From NCBI RefSeq assembly GCF_016093295.1, contig NZ_JAEDAL010000001.1:992001-1056000 (forward strand): a stretch of DNA of 64,000 nucleotides. Direction: 5' to 3'. This document shows positions 48,715-59,151 of this stretch, in pieces (positions within the stretch are counted from its first letter, which is position 1; each line of letters opens with the position of its first letter). Made by a program: the position numbers and the translations under genes. The notes under the pieces were generated by a model, which was not told the DNA's origin, searched no databases, and saw only the letters and a list, made by a program, of their open reading frames with translations. The stretch is from Inhella gelatinilytica (GTDB lineage Bacteria > Pseudomonadota > Gammaproteobacteria > Burkholderiales > Burkholderiaceae_C).

Positions 48715-49516
48715 GGCAATAGACGGCCGGCGCCAGGGCCCTTAAGGGCAGCCCCAGACCGGTCAGCGACTCTGCATGCCCCGTATATAGCACGCCCTGC
48801 GGCTTGAGCCGCCCGATCACCCGTTTGACGATGTCCGCTTTGGCGGCGGCGTCAAAATAAATCAACACATTTCGCAAAAAGATGATGTCGAACTGGGGCA
48901 ACTCTTTGGGTAAGGGCTGCATCAAGTTCGCCCCCATGAACTGGGCACGGGCTCGCAGTTCGGCATTCATGAGGAACTGGCCTTCGTAAGGCCCGCCGCC
49001 TTTGCGGCAGTAGCGCTTCAGGTACTCGGTGGGGATGTTGCGGCCCCGCTCCAGTGGGTAGAGCGCTTGCCGCGCCGCCTCCACCATGTTGGTGGACAAA
49101 TCGGTACCGTAAATGGACCACGGGTGTTTCAGCCCCAGGCAGTCGGCCAGCAGCATGGCGATGGAGTAAGCCTCTTCGCCCGACGACGAGGCCGCGCTCC
49201 ACAGCACAAACTCTTTGCTGGACTTGGCGGCCTCGGCCCGCTTGCGCAGGTCTTCAAAGTGCTGCGGTTCGCGGAAGAAATAGGTTTCGTTGGTGGTGAG
49301 CCGGTTCACCAACTCCACCATGAGCCGGTCGGGCACCTGGCCCTTGATCAGGCGCTGGGCAAAAGCTTCGACATCTTGGCCCTGGCCTTCATCCAGCGCC
49401 AGCTTTTGCAGCCGTCCATACACCAGGGCTTGTTTGGCCTCGACCAGTCGAATGCCCGAGATGCGGTGAAACAGCTCGGTGATGGCGCGAAAGGTCGAGG
49501 GCTGCAAGCCTTGCAT
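48707..49516 (-). CDS. cheR: chemotaxis protein methyltransferase CheR
   Basis: This is a 269-residue protein with an N-terminal helical domain and a SAM-binding C-terminal domain. FVLWSAASSSGEEAYSIAM is the motif I loop, IYGTDLS motif II, and DIIFLRNVLIYFD the family signature. It methylates receptor glutamates. It overlaps the cheW stop by one base (TGATG). Confidence 0.95.
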   Translation of the reverse strand: MQGLQPSTFRAITELFHRISGIRLVEAKQALVYGRLQKLALDEGQGQDVEAFAQRLIKGQVPDRLMVELVNRLTTNETYFFREPQHFEDLRKRAEAAKSSKEFVLWSAASSSGEEAYSIAMLLADCLGLKHPWSIYGTDLSTNMVEAARQALYPLERGRNIPTEYLKRYCRKGGGPYEGQFLMNAELRARAQFMGANLMQPLPKELPQFDIIFLRNVLIYFDAAAKADIVKRVIGRLKPQGVLYTGHAESLTGLGLPLRALAPAVYCHA

Positions 49517-50025
49517 CAGTTCACTCCTGCCTCTTGTGCGGCGCCAATGCGGGTGGCCAAGTCGGCGGGGGCGAGCAGGGTTTCCAGACTCAGCAGGGCG
49601 GCGTACCCGCTCGTGAGGTTGATCATTCCGGCGATGTACTGGGTGGGCAGTTGGATGCCCAGGCTGGGAACCGACTCCAGTTGAGTGGTCTGAAAGTCCA
49701 GCACCTCAAAGACCGCATCCACCAGGAGACCGGCCAGAACACGGGGTTGCACCTCGTCCCCGGCACACTCCACCACCACGATGGCGCTGCGCCGGCCGAT
49801 CGTGGAGGCCCCGTGGCCAAAGCGGGAGGCCAGGTCAATGATGGGCACGACGGCGCCGCGCAGGTTCATCACGCCCCGCAGAAAGTCCGGCGCCCGGGGC
49901 ATGGGCGTCAGCTTGCCGACTTCCAGGATCTCGCGCACGCTGTCGATGGGCACGACCAGCGACTCCCCCCCGGAGGCCAGGCGCAAGACCTGGCGGGTGG
50001 TGGCGCTTGAGGGTTCTGCGCTCAT
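49516..50025 (-). CDS. cheW: chemotaxis coupling protein CheW
   Basis: This is a 169-residue CheW fold with two SH3-like barrels: VPIDSVREILEVGKLTPMPRAP, FLRGVMNLRGAVVPIIDLASRFG, and IAGMINLTSGYAALLSLETLL. It links receptors to CheA. It starts 14 bases after the receptor gene upstream and overlaps cheR. Confidence 0.94.
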   Translation of the reverse strand: MSAEPSSATTRQVLRLASGGESLVVPIDSVREILEVGKLTPMPRAPDFLRGVMNLRGAVVPIIDLASRFGHGASTIGRRSAIVVVECAGDEVQPRVLAGLLVDAVFEVLDFQTTQLESVPSLGIQLPTQYIAGMINLTSGYAALLSLETLLAPADLATRIGAAQEAGVN

Positions 50026-50039
50026 GGGGGTACTCGGGC

Positions 50040-52670
50040 TCAGAAAGAAGAGAAGTGCGACTCATCCACCGGCCCGGCCGGCGCCCGCGGTCCGCTGCGG
50101 GGGGCGGCGGCTGCGGCAGTGGGGGCAGGACGCGTGGGGGCTGCCATGCGGGGGGCCGGAGCCGCCCCGCGGGCCGGCGCAGCGGCCGCGGCCCGACGAC
50201 CAGCAAAACCGCCGCCTGAGCTGGGCGTGCTGCTGCCGGTTTCGCCTTGTAGGCGGAAGCTGGCAATCAATTCTTGCAGCTGCATGGCTTGGGCGCTGAG
50301 CTCTTCGGCCGTGGCGCTCAGCTCTTCGCTGGCGCTGGCGGTTTGCTGCGTGATGCCGGAGATGTGGTTCATCGTCGCGTTGATCTGCTCCACCGCTTGG
50401 TTTTGCTCGCCACTGGCCGCGGCAATCTCTTGCACCAGCTCGCTGGTGCGCTGGGTCGCGGGCACCATCTCGGTGAGCAGGCGTCCCGCGGTTTCCGCCA
50501 CCTTGACCGACTCCCCGGCCAAGGAGCCGATTTCTTGTGCGGCCACTTGGCTGCGTTCGGCCAGCTTGCGAACCTCCGCCGCCACGACGGCAAAGCCCTT
50601 GCCGTGCTCGCCGGCGCGGGCTGCCTCAATGGCCGCATTCAGCGCCAGCAGGTTGGTCTGGTACGCGATGTCGTCAATGATGCCAATCTTGGTGGCAATG
50701 CTCTTCATGGCATCGACCGTGGTGCGCACCGCCGTACCGCCGTCCTGGGCCTGACGCGAGGCATCGGTGGCCATGCGGTCGGTGACGCGGGCGTTTTCGG
50801 CGTTCTGGTGGATGCTGGCCCCCATTTCGTGCAGCGAGGCGGTCGTCTCCTCCACGCTGGCGGCTTGCTGGCTCGCACTGTGGCTGAGCGACTGCGAGGT
50901 CTGCGACACCTGCTCGGACGCGCTGGACAGCTGGGTGGCGGCGGTGCGCACTTCCAGCAGCGTGGTGCTCATGCTTTGCAGCAGGCCATTGAAGCCATTG
51001 CCCAGCATCTGGAAGAAGGGGTTCTTGCCGTCGACGTTGATGCGCTGGGCGTAGTCCCCCCCGCTGGCCCCTTCGACCAAGGTGGCAATTTCGCGCTCGG
51101 CGGCGACTTCTTCGGTCCGGTCCATCCACTCCACAACCGTCCCCAGGCGCTGGCCTTGGGCATCGACGATGGGACTGGCCGTCAGTCGGAAGGTCAAACT
51201 GCCCACGTTGATCTGGGTCTTGTATTCGCCTTTGAGCTGGCCCAACAGGTTGCGCTGATGGGCGGGGTTGCGGTGGAACTGGTCAAAGTTGCTGCCCACG
51301 ATGCGACGGGCGTCGAACTGCGGCAGCACTTTGCGGAGCTCCCCTTCGTTGCGCAGCATCATTTGCGCGACGGAGGCGTTGTTGTAGACGATGTTGCCGT
51401 TGGCATCGGCAATCATCACGTTGGTGGAGCAGGTGTCCAGGGCCTGACGCACCCGCGCGTTTTCCGCGGCCAGTGCTTGCTCGCGTTCCAGTGCGGCCAA
51501 TTCGGCCGTCATGTCCTTCCACTCGACCACCGTGCCCAAGCGTTTGCCGTCTTTGATTACGGGGTTCACGATCAGGTCAAAGCGGCGGCCCCCGATGTGC
51601 AGGCGGGTCTTGTGGGCGCCGCTGAGGCGATCCAACAGGCCGCGCTGGTGTGCGGGGTTCTTGTGGAACTGGTCGATGTTGGCGCCAATGACGCCGGCCG
51701 CACTGAACTGCGGCAGGTCTTTCCGGATGTCGGCCTCCGCCACATTCAACATGGCCTTGAGAGAAGCGTTGCCGTAAATGATGTTGTAGCTGGGGTCGGC
51801 GACCATCATGTTGGTCGCTGCGACATCCAAGGCTTGCCGAATGCGTTCGGAATCTTCGGCGCGCTTCTTGGTGTCGGCAAATTCAAAGCCCAAGCGCGTT
51901 TGCACTCGGCGCAGGGCTTGCATGGCTTCCGCCAGCCGGTCGCGTCCCTTGACCTGCACGATGCCGTCGAATCGGGCTTGGGCAAAATTTTCCAGCAACC
52001 GCCCGGCATCGCGCAGCGTCGTGTCAATTCGGCGGTTCATGGTCCAAGCGCCGAAAGCACCCGCCGCCAGCAACGCCGCGCCACCCACCATGAAGGGCCA
52101 CTGTCCCACCCCATAGGCAAAGAGGCCACCGCCGGCGGCGAGGGCGGCGCACTGCAGCGTTTGCGCAAACCCGAGGCTCCAACGGTCCCGCCATTGGTCC
52201 AGGCGATCGGTCAAACCGGTCTTCACGGCGGCCCCGTCGCGGATCACCCACCCCTTGGCGCGACCTTCGCGGAAATCGCGATAAATGCGTTCGGCTGCTT
52301 CAACTTGGTCCCGTGTCGGACGGGTGCGCACCGACATGTAGCCCACCACCGAGTCGCCTTCTTTGACCGGGGTGGCATTGGCGACGACCCAGTAGTGGTC
52401 ACCGTTCTTGCGACGGTTTTTGACCATGCCACTCCAGGGACGCCCGGCCTTCAAGGTGTCCCACAGGTCTTGAAAGGCTTCGGGCGGCATGTCGGGGTGG
52501 CGCACGATGTTGTGCGCCTGGCCGATGAGCTCCGATTCCACGAAACCGCTGGCCTCAATGAAATCGTCGTTCACGTAGGTGATGCGACCTTTGAGGTCCG
52601 TACGCGAGACGATGGTCATGCCATCGCGCAGGACCCATTCTTGTTGGGTGATCGGCAGGTTGGTGCGCAC
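50040..52670 (-). CDS. methyl-accepting chemotaxis protein with Aer-like PAS and two further PAS domains
   Basis: This is an 876-residue receptor. An Aer-type PAS (about 1-125, with [21 protein letters not shown]) precedes two membrane helices (about 170-215). A HAMP-like linker, two PAS domains containing NxDQFHxNPAHQR, and the signalling domain (tip core [31 protein letters not shown]) follow. The end is a Pro/Ala-rich linker and a short tail. The Aer-like PAS suggests redox or energy sensing, if FAD is bound. It shares most of its signalling domain with the next receptor. Confidence 0.92.
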   Translation of the reverse strand: MRTNLPITQQEWVLRDGMTIVSRTDLKGRITYVNDDFIEASGFVESELIGQAHNIVRHPDMPPEAFQDLWDTLKAGRPWSGMVKNRRKNGDHYWVVANATPVKEGDSVVGYMSVRTRPTRDQVEAAERIYRDFREGRAKGWVIRDGAAVKTGLTDRLDQWRDRWSLGFAQTLQCAALAAGGGLFAYGVGQWPFMVGGAALLAAGAFGAWTMNRRIDTTLRDAGRLLENFAQARFDGIVQVKGRDRLAEAMQALRRVQTRLGFEFADTKKRAEDSERIRQALDVAATNMMVADPSYNIIYGNASLKAMLNVAEADIRKDLPQFSAAGVIGANIDQFHKNPAHQRGLLDRLSGAHKTRLHIGGRRFDLIVNPVIKDGKRLGTVVEWKDMTAELAALEREQALAAENARVRQALDTCSTNVMIADANGNIVYNNASVAQMMLRNEGELRKVLPQFDARRIVGSNFDQFHRNPAHQRNLLGQLKGEYKTQINVGSLTFRLTASPIVDAQGQRLGTVVEWMDRTEEVAAEREIATLVEGASGGDYAQRINVDGKNPFFQMLGNGFNGLLQSMSTTLLEVRTAATQLSSASEQVSQTSQSLSHSASQQAASVEETTASLHEMGASIHQNAENARVTDRMATDASRQAQDGGTAVRTTVDAMKSIATKIGIIDDIAYQTNLLALNAAIEAARAGEHGKGFAVVAAEVRKLAERSQVAAQEIGSLAGESVKVAETAGRLLTEMVPATQRTSELVQEIAAASGEQNQAVEQINATMNHISGITQQTASASEELSATAEELSAQAMQLQELIASFRLQGETGSSTPSSGGGFAGRRAAAAAPARGAAPAPRMAAPTRPAPTAAAAAPRSGPRAPAGPVDESHFSSF

Positions 52671-52713
52671 AAGTAACTCCCGAAATGTTGACGTTATCGT
52701 TCGAAACTGTGGA

Positions 52714-55548
52714 TTAGCGGTCGTGCTCGCTCAGCAGGAAGCCGGCAAGGAGTTCTTGAAGCTGCGCCGCCTGGGCCGACAGCTCCTCGGCTGTTGCGCT
52801 GAGCTGCTCACTTGCGCTGGCGGTTTGCTGGGTGATGCCGCTGACATGGTTCATCGCCGAGGTGATTTGCGCCACGCCCTGACTCTGCTGCCCGCTGGAG
52901 GCGGCAATCTCCTGAACCAGCTCACTGGTTTTTTGAATGGACGGCACCATTTGGGACAGCAGTTGGCCCGCCTGTTCGGCCAAGCCGACGCTGTTGCCGG
53001 CGAGGGCGCCGATTTCCTGCGCCGCCACCTGGCTGCGCTCAGCGAGCTTGCGTACTTCGGCCGCGACCACGGCGAAGCCTTTGCCATGCTCGCCAGCGCG
53101 GGCCGCTTCAATGGCCGCGTTCAGGGCCAGCAAGTTGGTTTGATAGGCGATGTCGTCGATGATGCCGATCTTGGTGGCGATGCTCTTCATGGCATCCACC
53201 GTCATGGTCACCGCCTGACCGCCCTCCATGGCCTGCTGCGCGGCTTGCGTGGCCATGCGATCGGTGATGCCGGCGTTCTCCGCGTTGTGCTGAACACTGC
53301 TTGCCATTTCAGACAGTGAAGCGGTCGTCTCCTCAACGCTGGCCGCTTGCTGACTGGCGCTGTGGCTGAGGCTTTGCGAAGTTTGTGAAACTTGCGCAGA
53401 AGCGGAGCTGAGTTGATCCGCGGCTCCGCGAACCTCGAGCAACAGACTGCCCATGTTTTGGATCAGTTCGTTGAATCTTTCTCCGGCCTCCCGGAAGAAG
53501 CCCTGTTTGTTGTCCGTTCTCACACGTTGGGTGAGGTCACCCTGGGCTGCTGCTGAAGTCATGGTGCTGAATTCCGCTTCGGCCTGGCGTTGGTCGCTGA
53601 CGTCCAGCCATTGGCCCACCGACCCCAACAGTAGTCCTTGCGCATCCAAGATGGGTGTGGTCGTCACGAGGTATTCCCGGCCGCCCAGGGTCATTTGGGA
53701 GGTGGCGGGCGTCTTCAGTGACTTCAACCGTGCGATGGCGCCTGCAGGGTCCGCGTAGAACATGCCCACTGACGAGCCAATGACGTTCTGTGAGCTAAAG
53801 CTGGGGTTGGTGGCGCGGAACGCACCTTCGTCGCGGCGCAATACTGTGGCCAAGGCATCGTTCACGTACACGAGCACCCCTTCAGCGTCTGCGATGCGCA
53901 CCGGTGTGGCGGTCACATCCAGGGCTTGACGAACTCGAAGGTTCTCCGCCGCCACACGCTGCTCACGATCCCTGGCGGCGAGCTCTTGGGTGATGTCCCG
54001 CCATTCCACCACAGTCCCGAGGCGTTCGTGCTGATCGCTCCAAATGGCATTGGCGAAGAGGTCAAAGGTGAGTTGTCCGACCTTCACGCGGCTGCGGTAT
54101 TCGGCGGTCAACCCATCCAACAGACGACGCTGGTGGCCTGGGTTGCGATGGAATTGGTCGAAGTTCGCTCCCATGAGGCGATTCGCGTCAAAGCTGGGGA
54201 TGTGGCGGCGCAACTCCTCTTGATTACCTTGCATCATCGATAGCAAGGAGGCGTTGAAGTAGACGATCTGCCCGCTGGCATCGGCCACCATCACATTGGT
54301 GGAGCACCGATCCAGGGCTTGCTTCACGCGTGTGGTTTCCGCCAGGGCTTTGCTGTCGCGCTCGTTGCGCTCTCGCAAGTTCACTTGCATGCGACCGATG
54401 GCCTCCAGGAGTCGGGCCATTTCGTCGCCACCGCGGTCGGCGACGTCGCTGCTCAAATCCCCGGCTGCGACGGCATTGGCCGCCTCCATGGCGCGATGCA
54501 AGGGTTGGGTGATGGCGCGAACCGTGAAGGCGCCCAGAAGGGCAACGAAAACGAACACGAGGGAGATGCTGCCTACCTGCAAATTTCGTGTGCGCGTCTC
54601 TGCCGCGATGCGGTCGTGAAGCATCGTCTGGAGCACGCTGGTTGCCGCTTGGTGTAGCGCAAACTGAGCCAGAGCGGCCTGGGTTCCCGAGGCAAAGATT
54701 GCCTCGGGGCTTGGTGCACTCTTGTTCGAGGCGGCTAACACCTCGTTCTGCAACTGCATCAAGAAGCGCTGCGCTTCAGCGTTGGCCTTTTGAGTCGCTG
54801 CCTGTACCGCTTTTGCGACCCGCGGATCTGCTGAGGCGGCTTTTTCAAACTGCGCTATTGCACGGCGGCGAAAGTAGTCCACTTGCGATGCGGCTTGGGT
54901 CAGGGCAGCGCGGTCAATCGGGTTGACTTCTTTGTTGGCCTGTAGTTGAGCGGCCAACCCTGCGCCTTTTCCGCGGGCCTGAGCGAGGGTCTCCATCAGG
55001 CGGGGGAGGAAGTCCACCACGGAGGTCATCATGAAATAGCTCTCAGCAATGGGGTCCAGCGAAAGGCCCGATTCATCGGCCAAGCCTTCAACCGTGAAGA
55101 GATACTCGTCAATCAATTGGGTGTGCCGAGTAAACGCCTCTGACGCTGGTGCGCTGCGGTTGACGACGGCGTCTAGAAGCTCCCTGAACTCCTTGCTCAA
55201 GGCAGCAAATCGGCCCGCCGACTTGGCTAGCCCAGCGGTATTCAACTGCGCCGTCACTTCGCCCAGTAGCTTGCTGGCCTTGGCCGCGGCCGCTTCACGA
55301 CCTGACTGAGCGCTGCCGTCCCCCAGCAGCAGGCGGTTGCTGAGACCACGGTGGTTCTGCAGCGCTACCAAGATTTCTCCACTGGCTTCAACCGCGTCTA
55401 AGCCAGCGTCCTCGCCGACCGCGACTCTGATTCGGTCCTGCAAGTCCAGAGTTAGTTGAGTGAGTGGCACTAAGGCAGCGATCAAGGCCAATAAGCCGGC
55501 AACTGCCAGCTTTTGCCAGGTCTGGAGGCGGCGAAGAAAGGCGTTCAT
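52714..55548 (-). CDS. methyl-accepting chemotaxis protein with periplasmic and PAS sensing
   Basis: This is a 944-residue receptor. Helix 1 (about 12-32) and helix 2 (about 325-345) bracket a helical periplasmic domain of about 290 residues. HAMP follows, then a PAS with [12 protein letters not shown], a second PAS ([12 protein letters not shown]), and the same signalling core as the neighbour. The N-terminus lacks a known ligand motif. Base composition is a little lower in GC in the first third than in nearby genes. Confidence 0.92.
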   Translation of the reverse strand: MNAFLRRLQTWQKLAVAGLLALIAALVPLTQLTLDLQDRIRVAVGEDAGLDAVEASGEILVALQNHRGLSNRLLLGDGSAQSGREAAAAKASKLLGEVTAQLNTAGLAKSAGRFAALSKEFRELLDAVVNRSAPASEAFTRHTQLIDEYLFTVEGLADESGLSLDPIAESYFMMTSVVDFLPRLMETLAQARGKGAGLAAQLQANKEVNPIDRAALTQAASQVDYFRRRAIAQFEKAASADPRVAKAVQAATQKANAEAQRFLMQLQNEVLAASNKSAPSPEAIFASGTQAALAQFALHQAATSVLQTMLHDRIAAETRTRNLQVGSISLVFVFVALLGAFTVRAITQPLHRAMEAANAVAAGDLSSDVADRGGDEMARLLEAIGRMQVNLRERNERDSKALAETTRVKQALDRCSTNVMVADASGQIVYFNASLLSMMQGNQEELRRHIPSFDANRLMGANFDQFHRNPGHQRRLLDGLTAEYRSRVKVGQLTFDLFANAIWSDQHERLGTVVEWRDITQELAARDREQRVAAENLRVRQALDVTATPVRIADAEGVLVYVNDALATVLRRDEGAFRATNPSFSSQNVIGSSVGMFYADPAGAIARLKSLKTPATSQMTLGGREYLVTTTPILDAQGLLLGSVGQWLDVSDQRQAEAEFSTMTSAAAQGDLTQRVRTDNKQGFFREAGERFNELIQNMGSLLLEVRGAADQLSSASAQVSQTSQSLSHSASQQAASVEETTASLSEMASSVQHNAENAGITDRMATQAAQQAMEGGQAVTMTVDAMKSIATKIGIIDDIAYQTNLLALNAAIEAARAGEHGKGFAVVAAEVRKLAERSQVAAQEIGALAGNSVGLAEQAGQLLSQMVPSIQKTSELVQEIAASSGQQSQGVAQITSAMNHVSGITQQTASASEQLSATAEELSAQAAQLQELLAGFLLSEHDR

Positions 55549-55572
55549 GGGGGAGCCCTTTTCTAATGAGAG

Positions 55573-57780
55573 TTAATGGCGTGCGGCGGCACCGTGGCGG
55601 CGTGCGGCCTCCATCAGGCCTTGGATGTCGAGCACCAAGGCCACATCGCCGCTGCCCAAAATGGTGGAGCCGGCCAGGGCTTTGACGTGGGTGAACAAGC
55701 CCGACAGCGGCTTGATCACGGTTTGGTGCTCGCCCAGCAAGCGGTCCACGATCAAGCCCACGCGCGACTGCTGGCCTTCGCGCGCCACCAGCACGCTGCG
55801 GCGGCGGCTGGTGTCGCTGGGGGAGCGGTAAAAGCGCGCCAAATCCAGCCACGGCACGATTTCGCCGCGCAAGTTGAAGGTGCCGCTCACCTGCGTCGGG
55901 TTCTGGGCCAACTGCCGCTCGGCTTCGGGGGGCACGTCAATGCACTCGCTGACCACGCTGAGCGGGAGTACGTAGTGCACCTCCCCCACCTGAGTCAGGA
56001 ACCCATCGATCATGGCCAGGGTCAGGGGCAGGCGAATCTGCGTGCGCGTGCCGTTGCCCGGTGTGCTGGAGAGGTGGATGTGGCCGCGCAGGCTTTCAAT
56101 GCCGCGTTTGACCACGTCCATGCCCACTCCGCGCCCAGAGAGGTCCGTGACCTGCTCGGCCGTTGAGAAGCCGGGCTGGAAGATCAGTTGCCAGACTTCG
56201 GCGTCGGAGAGCACCGCGTCAGCAGCCACCAACTCCCGTTCGATGGCTTTGTTCAGGATGCGGTCGCGCGACAGGCCGCGCCCATCGTCGGCGACCTCGA
56301 TGACGATGCTGCCGGCCTCGTGGAAGGCGTTGAGCTTGAGCGTGCCGGCCCGCGGTTTGCCTGCCGCTTCCCGGTCATCGGGAAGCTCCAAGCCATGATC
56401 CATGCTGTTGCGTACCAGGTGCATCAAGGGGTCAGCGATGGCGTCCACCATGGACTTGTCCATTTCGGTGTCGCCCCCGGTGACGACCAGCTCGATCTCC
56501 TTCCCGAGCTGTTTGGCCACATCGCGCACCACACGCTGGAAGCGGCCAAAGGTTTCGCCCACCGGGACCATGCGCAGGCCCAGGGCGGCATCGCGGGTGT
56601 CCTGCATCAAGGCCATGACGCGGGCCGAGGCCTCGATGGCCAGGCTGTCGCCCCCTTGGTGCGCCACCATTTGGGCGCCGGAGCCGGCAATGACCAATTC
56701 GCCGATCAAATCGATCAGGGTGTCGAGCTTGTCCGCCCGCACCCGGATGAAACGCGTGTCTTCCCCCGTGCGGCGGTCGCGCGGCGACGAGCGCCGGTCG
56801 CCCTCACCACTGCGACGGTCGGGGCCTTTTTCGCGCGGCGCCCCTTCGGCCCGGCGTTCAATGCGGGGAATGACCGCCTCTTCGGCTTCCAGGGTGGCGA
56901 CGACGGTCTCAACGACCTCAAACCGCACCCCCATGTCGTGCCAAATTTCAAAGAGCAGTGCGCGTTTTTCGGCATCCAGTCCGCAGCGGCGCTCGGCCAG
57001 GCTCTCGAACGCGGCCGGGGGTGTGCCGGGTTCGAAGATCTGCACGTCGCTGTCTTCGAGCGCGAATTCGAAGACCGATTCGATCTCGCTGCGGCCCTTG
57101 GTGGTCTCGAATCGCAGCTCCACCCACAAGTAACACGCCTCGGCGTCCAGGGCGTCCAGCGCCGGTACCTCCGCGTGCATCAGGTGCAGGGCGTGAACCG
57201 TCCCCAGTTGCTCCAGATAGCGCAGAAACGCCAAGGGGTCCAGGCCGTTGCGCAGCGCGTCTTGTAAAAAACGCAACGACAAATGCCAACACGCGGGGCC
57301 GGATGGCGCCGGTTCGGGCGCCGCTGCCGGGCTCGCCGCCGCCGGGGCGGGCACCGCGGGGGCGGGGCGCCCCATCAGCACCTGAAGGCGGGCGCTCAGC
57401 GCGTGCGAGCGCTCCAACACCGTGGGTTCGGTTTCGCCCCCCTGGTCAATGGCGGCCAGCAGCGATTCAATCTGGTCGCGGCTGAGCAGGAGCACATCCA
57501 TGCACTCGGCGTCGAGGGTGCGTTGCCCGTCACGGAGGGCATCCAGCAAGGTTTCGACGTCATGGGTGAATCGCACCACGTCTTCGAACCCGAACATGCC
57601 AGCGCCACCCTTGATGGTGTGGGCGGCGCGAAAGGCGGCGTTCAGTTGCTCGCTGTCGCTGGGCTCGTTCTCCAGAATGAGCAGGGCGGCCTCGTATTGG
57701 CGCAGCATCTCCTGCGCTTCCTCGAGGTACCCGGCGCGGGCGGCCGCCAGAATTTCGGCATCGTCGTCGTGCAGGCTCAT
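55573..57780 (-). CDS. cheA: chemotaxis histidine kinase CheA
   Basis: This is a 735-residue CheA. P1 carries His54 in AAHTIKGGAGMFG. A P2-like region follows (about 170-265), then the P3 dimerisation helices, the P4 kinase with HLVRNSMDHGLE (N box), VADDGRGLS and GRGVGMDVV, and a P5 CheW-like domain at the end. It phosphorylates CheY and CheB. The start is 24 bases after the STAS gene stop. Confidence 0.95.
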   Translation of the reverse strand: MSLHDDDAEILAAARAGYLEEAQEMLRQYEAALLILENEPSDSEQLNAAFRAAHTIKGGAGMFGFEDVVRFTHDVETLLDALRDGQRTLDAECMDVLLLSRDQIESLLAAIDQGGETEPTVLERSHALSARLQVLMGRPAPAVPAPAAASPAAAPEPAPSGPACWHLSLRFLQDALRNGLDPLAFLRYLEQLGTVHALHLMHAEVPALDALDAEACYLWVELRFETTKGRSEIESVFEFALEDSDVQIFEPGTPPAAFESLAERRCGLDAEKRALLFEIWHDMGVRFEVVETVVATLEAEEAVIPRIERRAEGAPREKGPDRRSGEGDRRSSPRDRRTGEDTRFIRVRADKLDTLIDLIGELVIAGSGAQMVAHQGGDSLAIEASARVMALMQDTRDAALGLRMVPVGETFGRFQRVVRDVAKQLGKEIELVVTGGDTEMDKSMVDAIADPLMHLVRNSMDHGLELPDDREAAGKPRAGTLKLNAFHEAGSIVIEVADDGRGLSRDRILNKAIERELVAADAVLSDAEVWQLIFQPGFSTAEQVTDLSGRGVGMDVVKRGIESLRGHIHLSSTPGNGTRTQIRLPLTLAMIDGFLTQVGEVHYVLPLSVVSECIDVPPEAERQLAQNPTQVSGTFNLRGEIVPWLDLARFYRSPSDTSRRRSVLVAREGQQSRVGLIVDRLLGEHQTVIKPLSGLFTHVKALAGSTILGSGDVALVLDIQGLMEAARRHGAAARH

Positions 57781-57804
57781 GAAGATCCTTTTGGCCGGGA
57801 GCCG

Positions 57805-58098
57805 TCAATCCACTTCGGGGGGGAGCAGCAGGTCCCGCACGCGGTACACCTGCAGGGCGGCGCGGACTGTGGGGCTGGCCGCGGTGATCAGCAACTCCTG
57901 TCCCCGCTCTTGCAGGCTGCGACGCAGGGCGATCAGCAGTTGCACCCCAGCGGAATCCATGCTGTCCACCGAACCGAGGTCCAAAGAAGGCGCCTCAGCA
58001 GTCTCCGCACTCTGAAACAGGGACTCCAGCAGCCGCTGATGCAACTGGCTGGCTTGTGCAATGGTCCACTCCGTGCCCAATTGAAGCGGTTCGCCCAT
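57805..58098 (-). CDS. STAS-domain protein
   Basis: This is a 97-residue STAS (anti-sigma-antagonist-like) domain. LDLGSVDSMDSAGVQLLIALRRSL contains the Ser that is phosphorylated in SpoIIAA-like proteins. A STAS gene between cheY and cheA is found in several beta- and gammaproteobacterial che clusters. Its role there is unclear; it may join the signalling array or regulate it. Confidence 0.9.
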   Translation of the reverse strand: MGEPLQLGTEWTIAQASQLHQRLLESLFQSAETAEAPSLDLGSVDSMDSAGVQLLIALRRSLQERGQELLITAASPTVRAALQVYRVRDLLLPPEVD

Positions 58099-58107
58099 GG
58101 GGTGGCC

Positions 58108-58476
58108 TTACACGCAGAGCTTGTTGACGGCGTCCACCAGCTGCGAGGGCTGGAAGGGCTTGGTAATCCAGGCCTTGGCTCCCGCCGCGCGACCTTCGGA
58201 CTTTTTGGCTTCCTGGCTCTCCGTCGTCAGCATGATGACCGGCGTGAACTTGTAGGCCGCCATGCCTTTGATGGTCTTCAGAAAGGTCAGGCCATCCATG
58301 TTGGGCATGTTGACGTCGCACACGATCAGGTTGACCTTGGCCGTGGCCTCCAGCTTGGTCAGCGCATCCTTGCCATCGCCGGCTTCGACAACGGTGTAGC
58401 CCGCTTTTTGCAGGGCCAGCTTGACGACGGTGCGGAAGCTGCCGGAATCGTCAATCACCATCACAGTCTTGCTCAT
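58108..58476 (-). CDS. cheY: chemotaxis response regulator CheY
   Basis: This is a 122-residue receiver with acidic pair Asp9-Asp10, phospho-Asp54 (IVCDVNMPNMDG), Thr in MLTTES and Lys in WITKPF. It has no output domain. It would carry the signal to the flagellar or other motor. It lies 9 bases upstream of the STAS gene and 20 bases after the CheZ-like gene. Confidence 0.93.
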   Translation of the reverse strand: MSKTVMVIDDSGSFRTVVKLALQKAGYTVVEAGDGKDALTKLEATAKVNLIVCDVNMPNMDGLTFLKTIKGMAAYKFTPVIMLTTESQEAKKSEGRAAGAKAWITKPFQPSQLVDAVNKLCV

Positions 58477-58496
58477 TGGGTCTCCTCTTCGGGGGA

Positions 58497-59009
58497 TCAG
58501 AAAAAGTCGATACCGGCGGCGTCCGCGCCGGCAGTGGGGTCGGCACCGTGGACACGGTGCTGCTCCGGAGTGGTGTAGCGGGTTTTGAGTTCAGCCAACC
58601 ACTCTTCGGCGCGCTGCTGGCCAGCCAGGCCCAGCAGCGGCATTTCATCCACCAGGCGTTGAATGTCGCCGCGCACCACGGTCAGCATCTGGCTCAAGCG
58701 GTCGCCAATCTGCAGGCCGGAGAGCGCGTGCATGCTCTGCTCTTGGATTTGGGGCAGCAGCTGGCCGAGCCCGTCGCGTAGGGCTTGTGGTTCTTGACGA
58801 CCCAGCGCGGCCAGCTCCTCGTGCAGACCATCCAATGCAGCCAGCGCGACGGTGATTTCGCTGATGCCGGCATTCAGCTGCTCGTGAATCACATCCAGCT
58901 GGCGCCCCCACACGGGCAGCACGGCTTGAGCCATGACGACCGTGCCGTCATCCAGCAACACTGCGTTGGGCCCCGATGAAAGGGCACCGATGTCTTCCTG
59001 CGATTGCAT
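58497..59009 (-). CDS. CheZ-like chemotaxis protein
   Basis: This is a 170-residue protein from the ATG at 59009, chosen because GAGG precedes it. It is helical, with a long central region resembling CheZ-type proteins (SGLQIGDRLSQMLTVVRGDI), a Gly/Ala-rich linker, and a conserved-looking tail GIDFF. In CheZ the C-terminal tail binds CheY. It is first in the che run, which suits a CheY phosphatase, but the catalytic Asp/Gln pair cannot be assigned with confidence. Confidence 0.65.
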   Translation of the reverse strand: MQSQEDIGALSSGPNAVLLDDGTVVMAQAVLPVWGRQLDVIHEQLNAGISEITVALAALDGLHEELAALGRQEPQALRDGLGQLLPQIQEQSMHALSGLQIGDRLSQMLTVVRGDIQRLVDEMPLLGLAGQQRAEEWLAELKTRYTTPEQHRVHGADPTAGADAAGIDFF

Positions 59010-59151
59010 AGGCCTCACCCGTAGTGCGCCCTCGCACCGGGTGGAGGGCCTTGGGATGGAGCCTAAACCAAAGTCAATGGCTCGGGGTTCCAGGGGCGCC
59101 GGGGGAAACCCCATTGGTCAAATGGAGGGGCGGCGCTGTTGCGTGGACCCC

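Noticed and set aside
50274-52676. 800-codon plus-strand open frame
   Set aside because: Antisense of the PAS-containing receptor; no domain or ribosome site.
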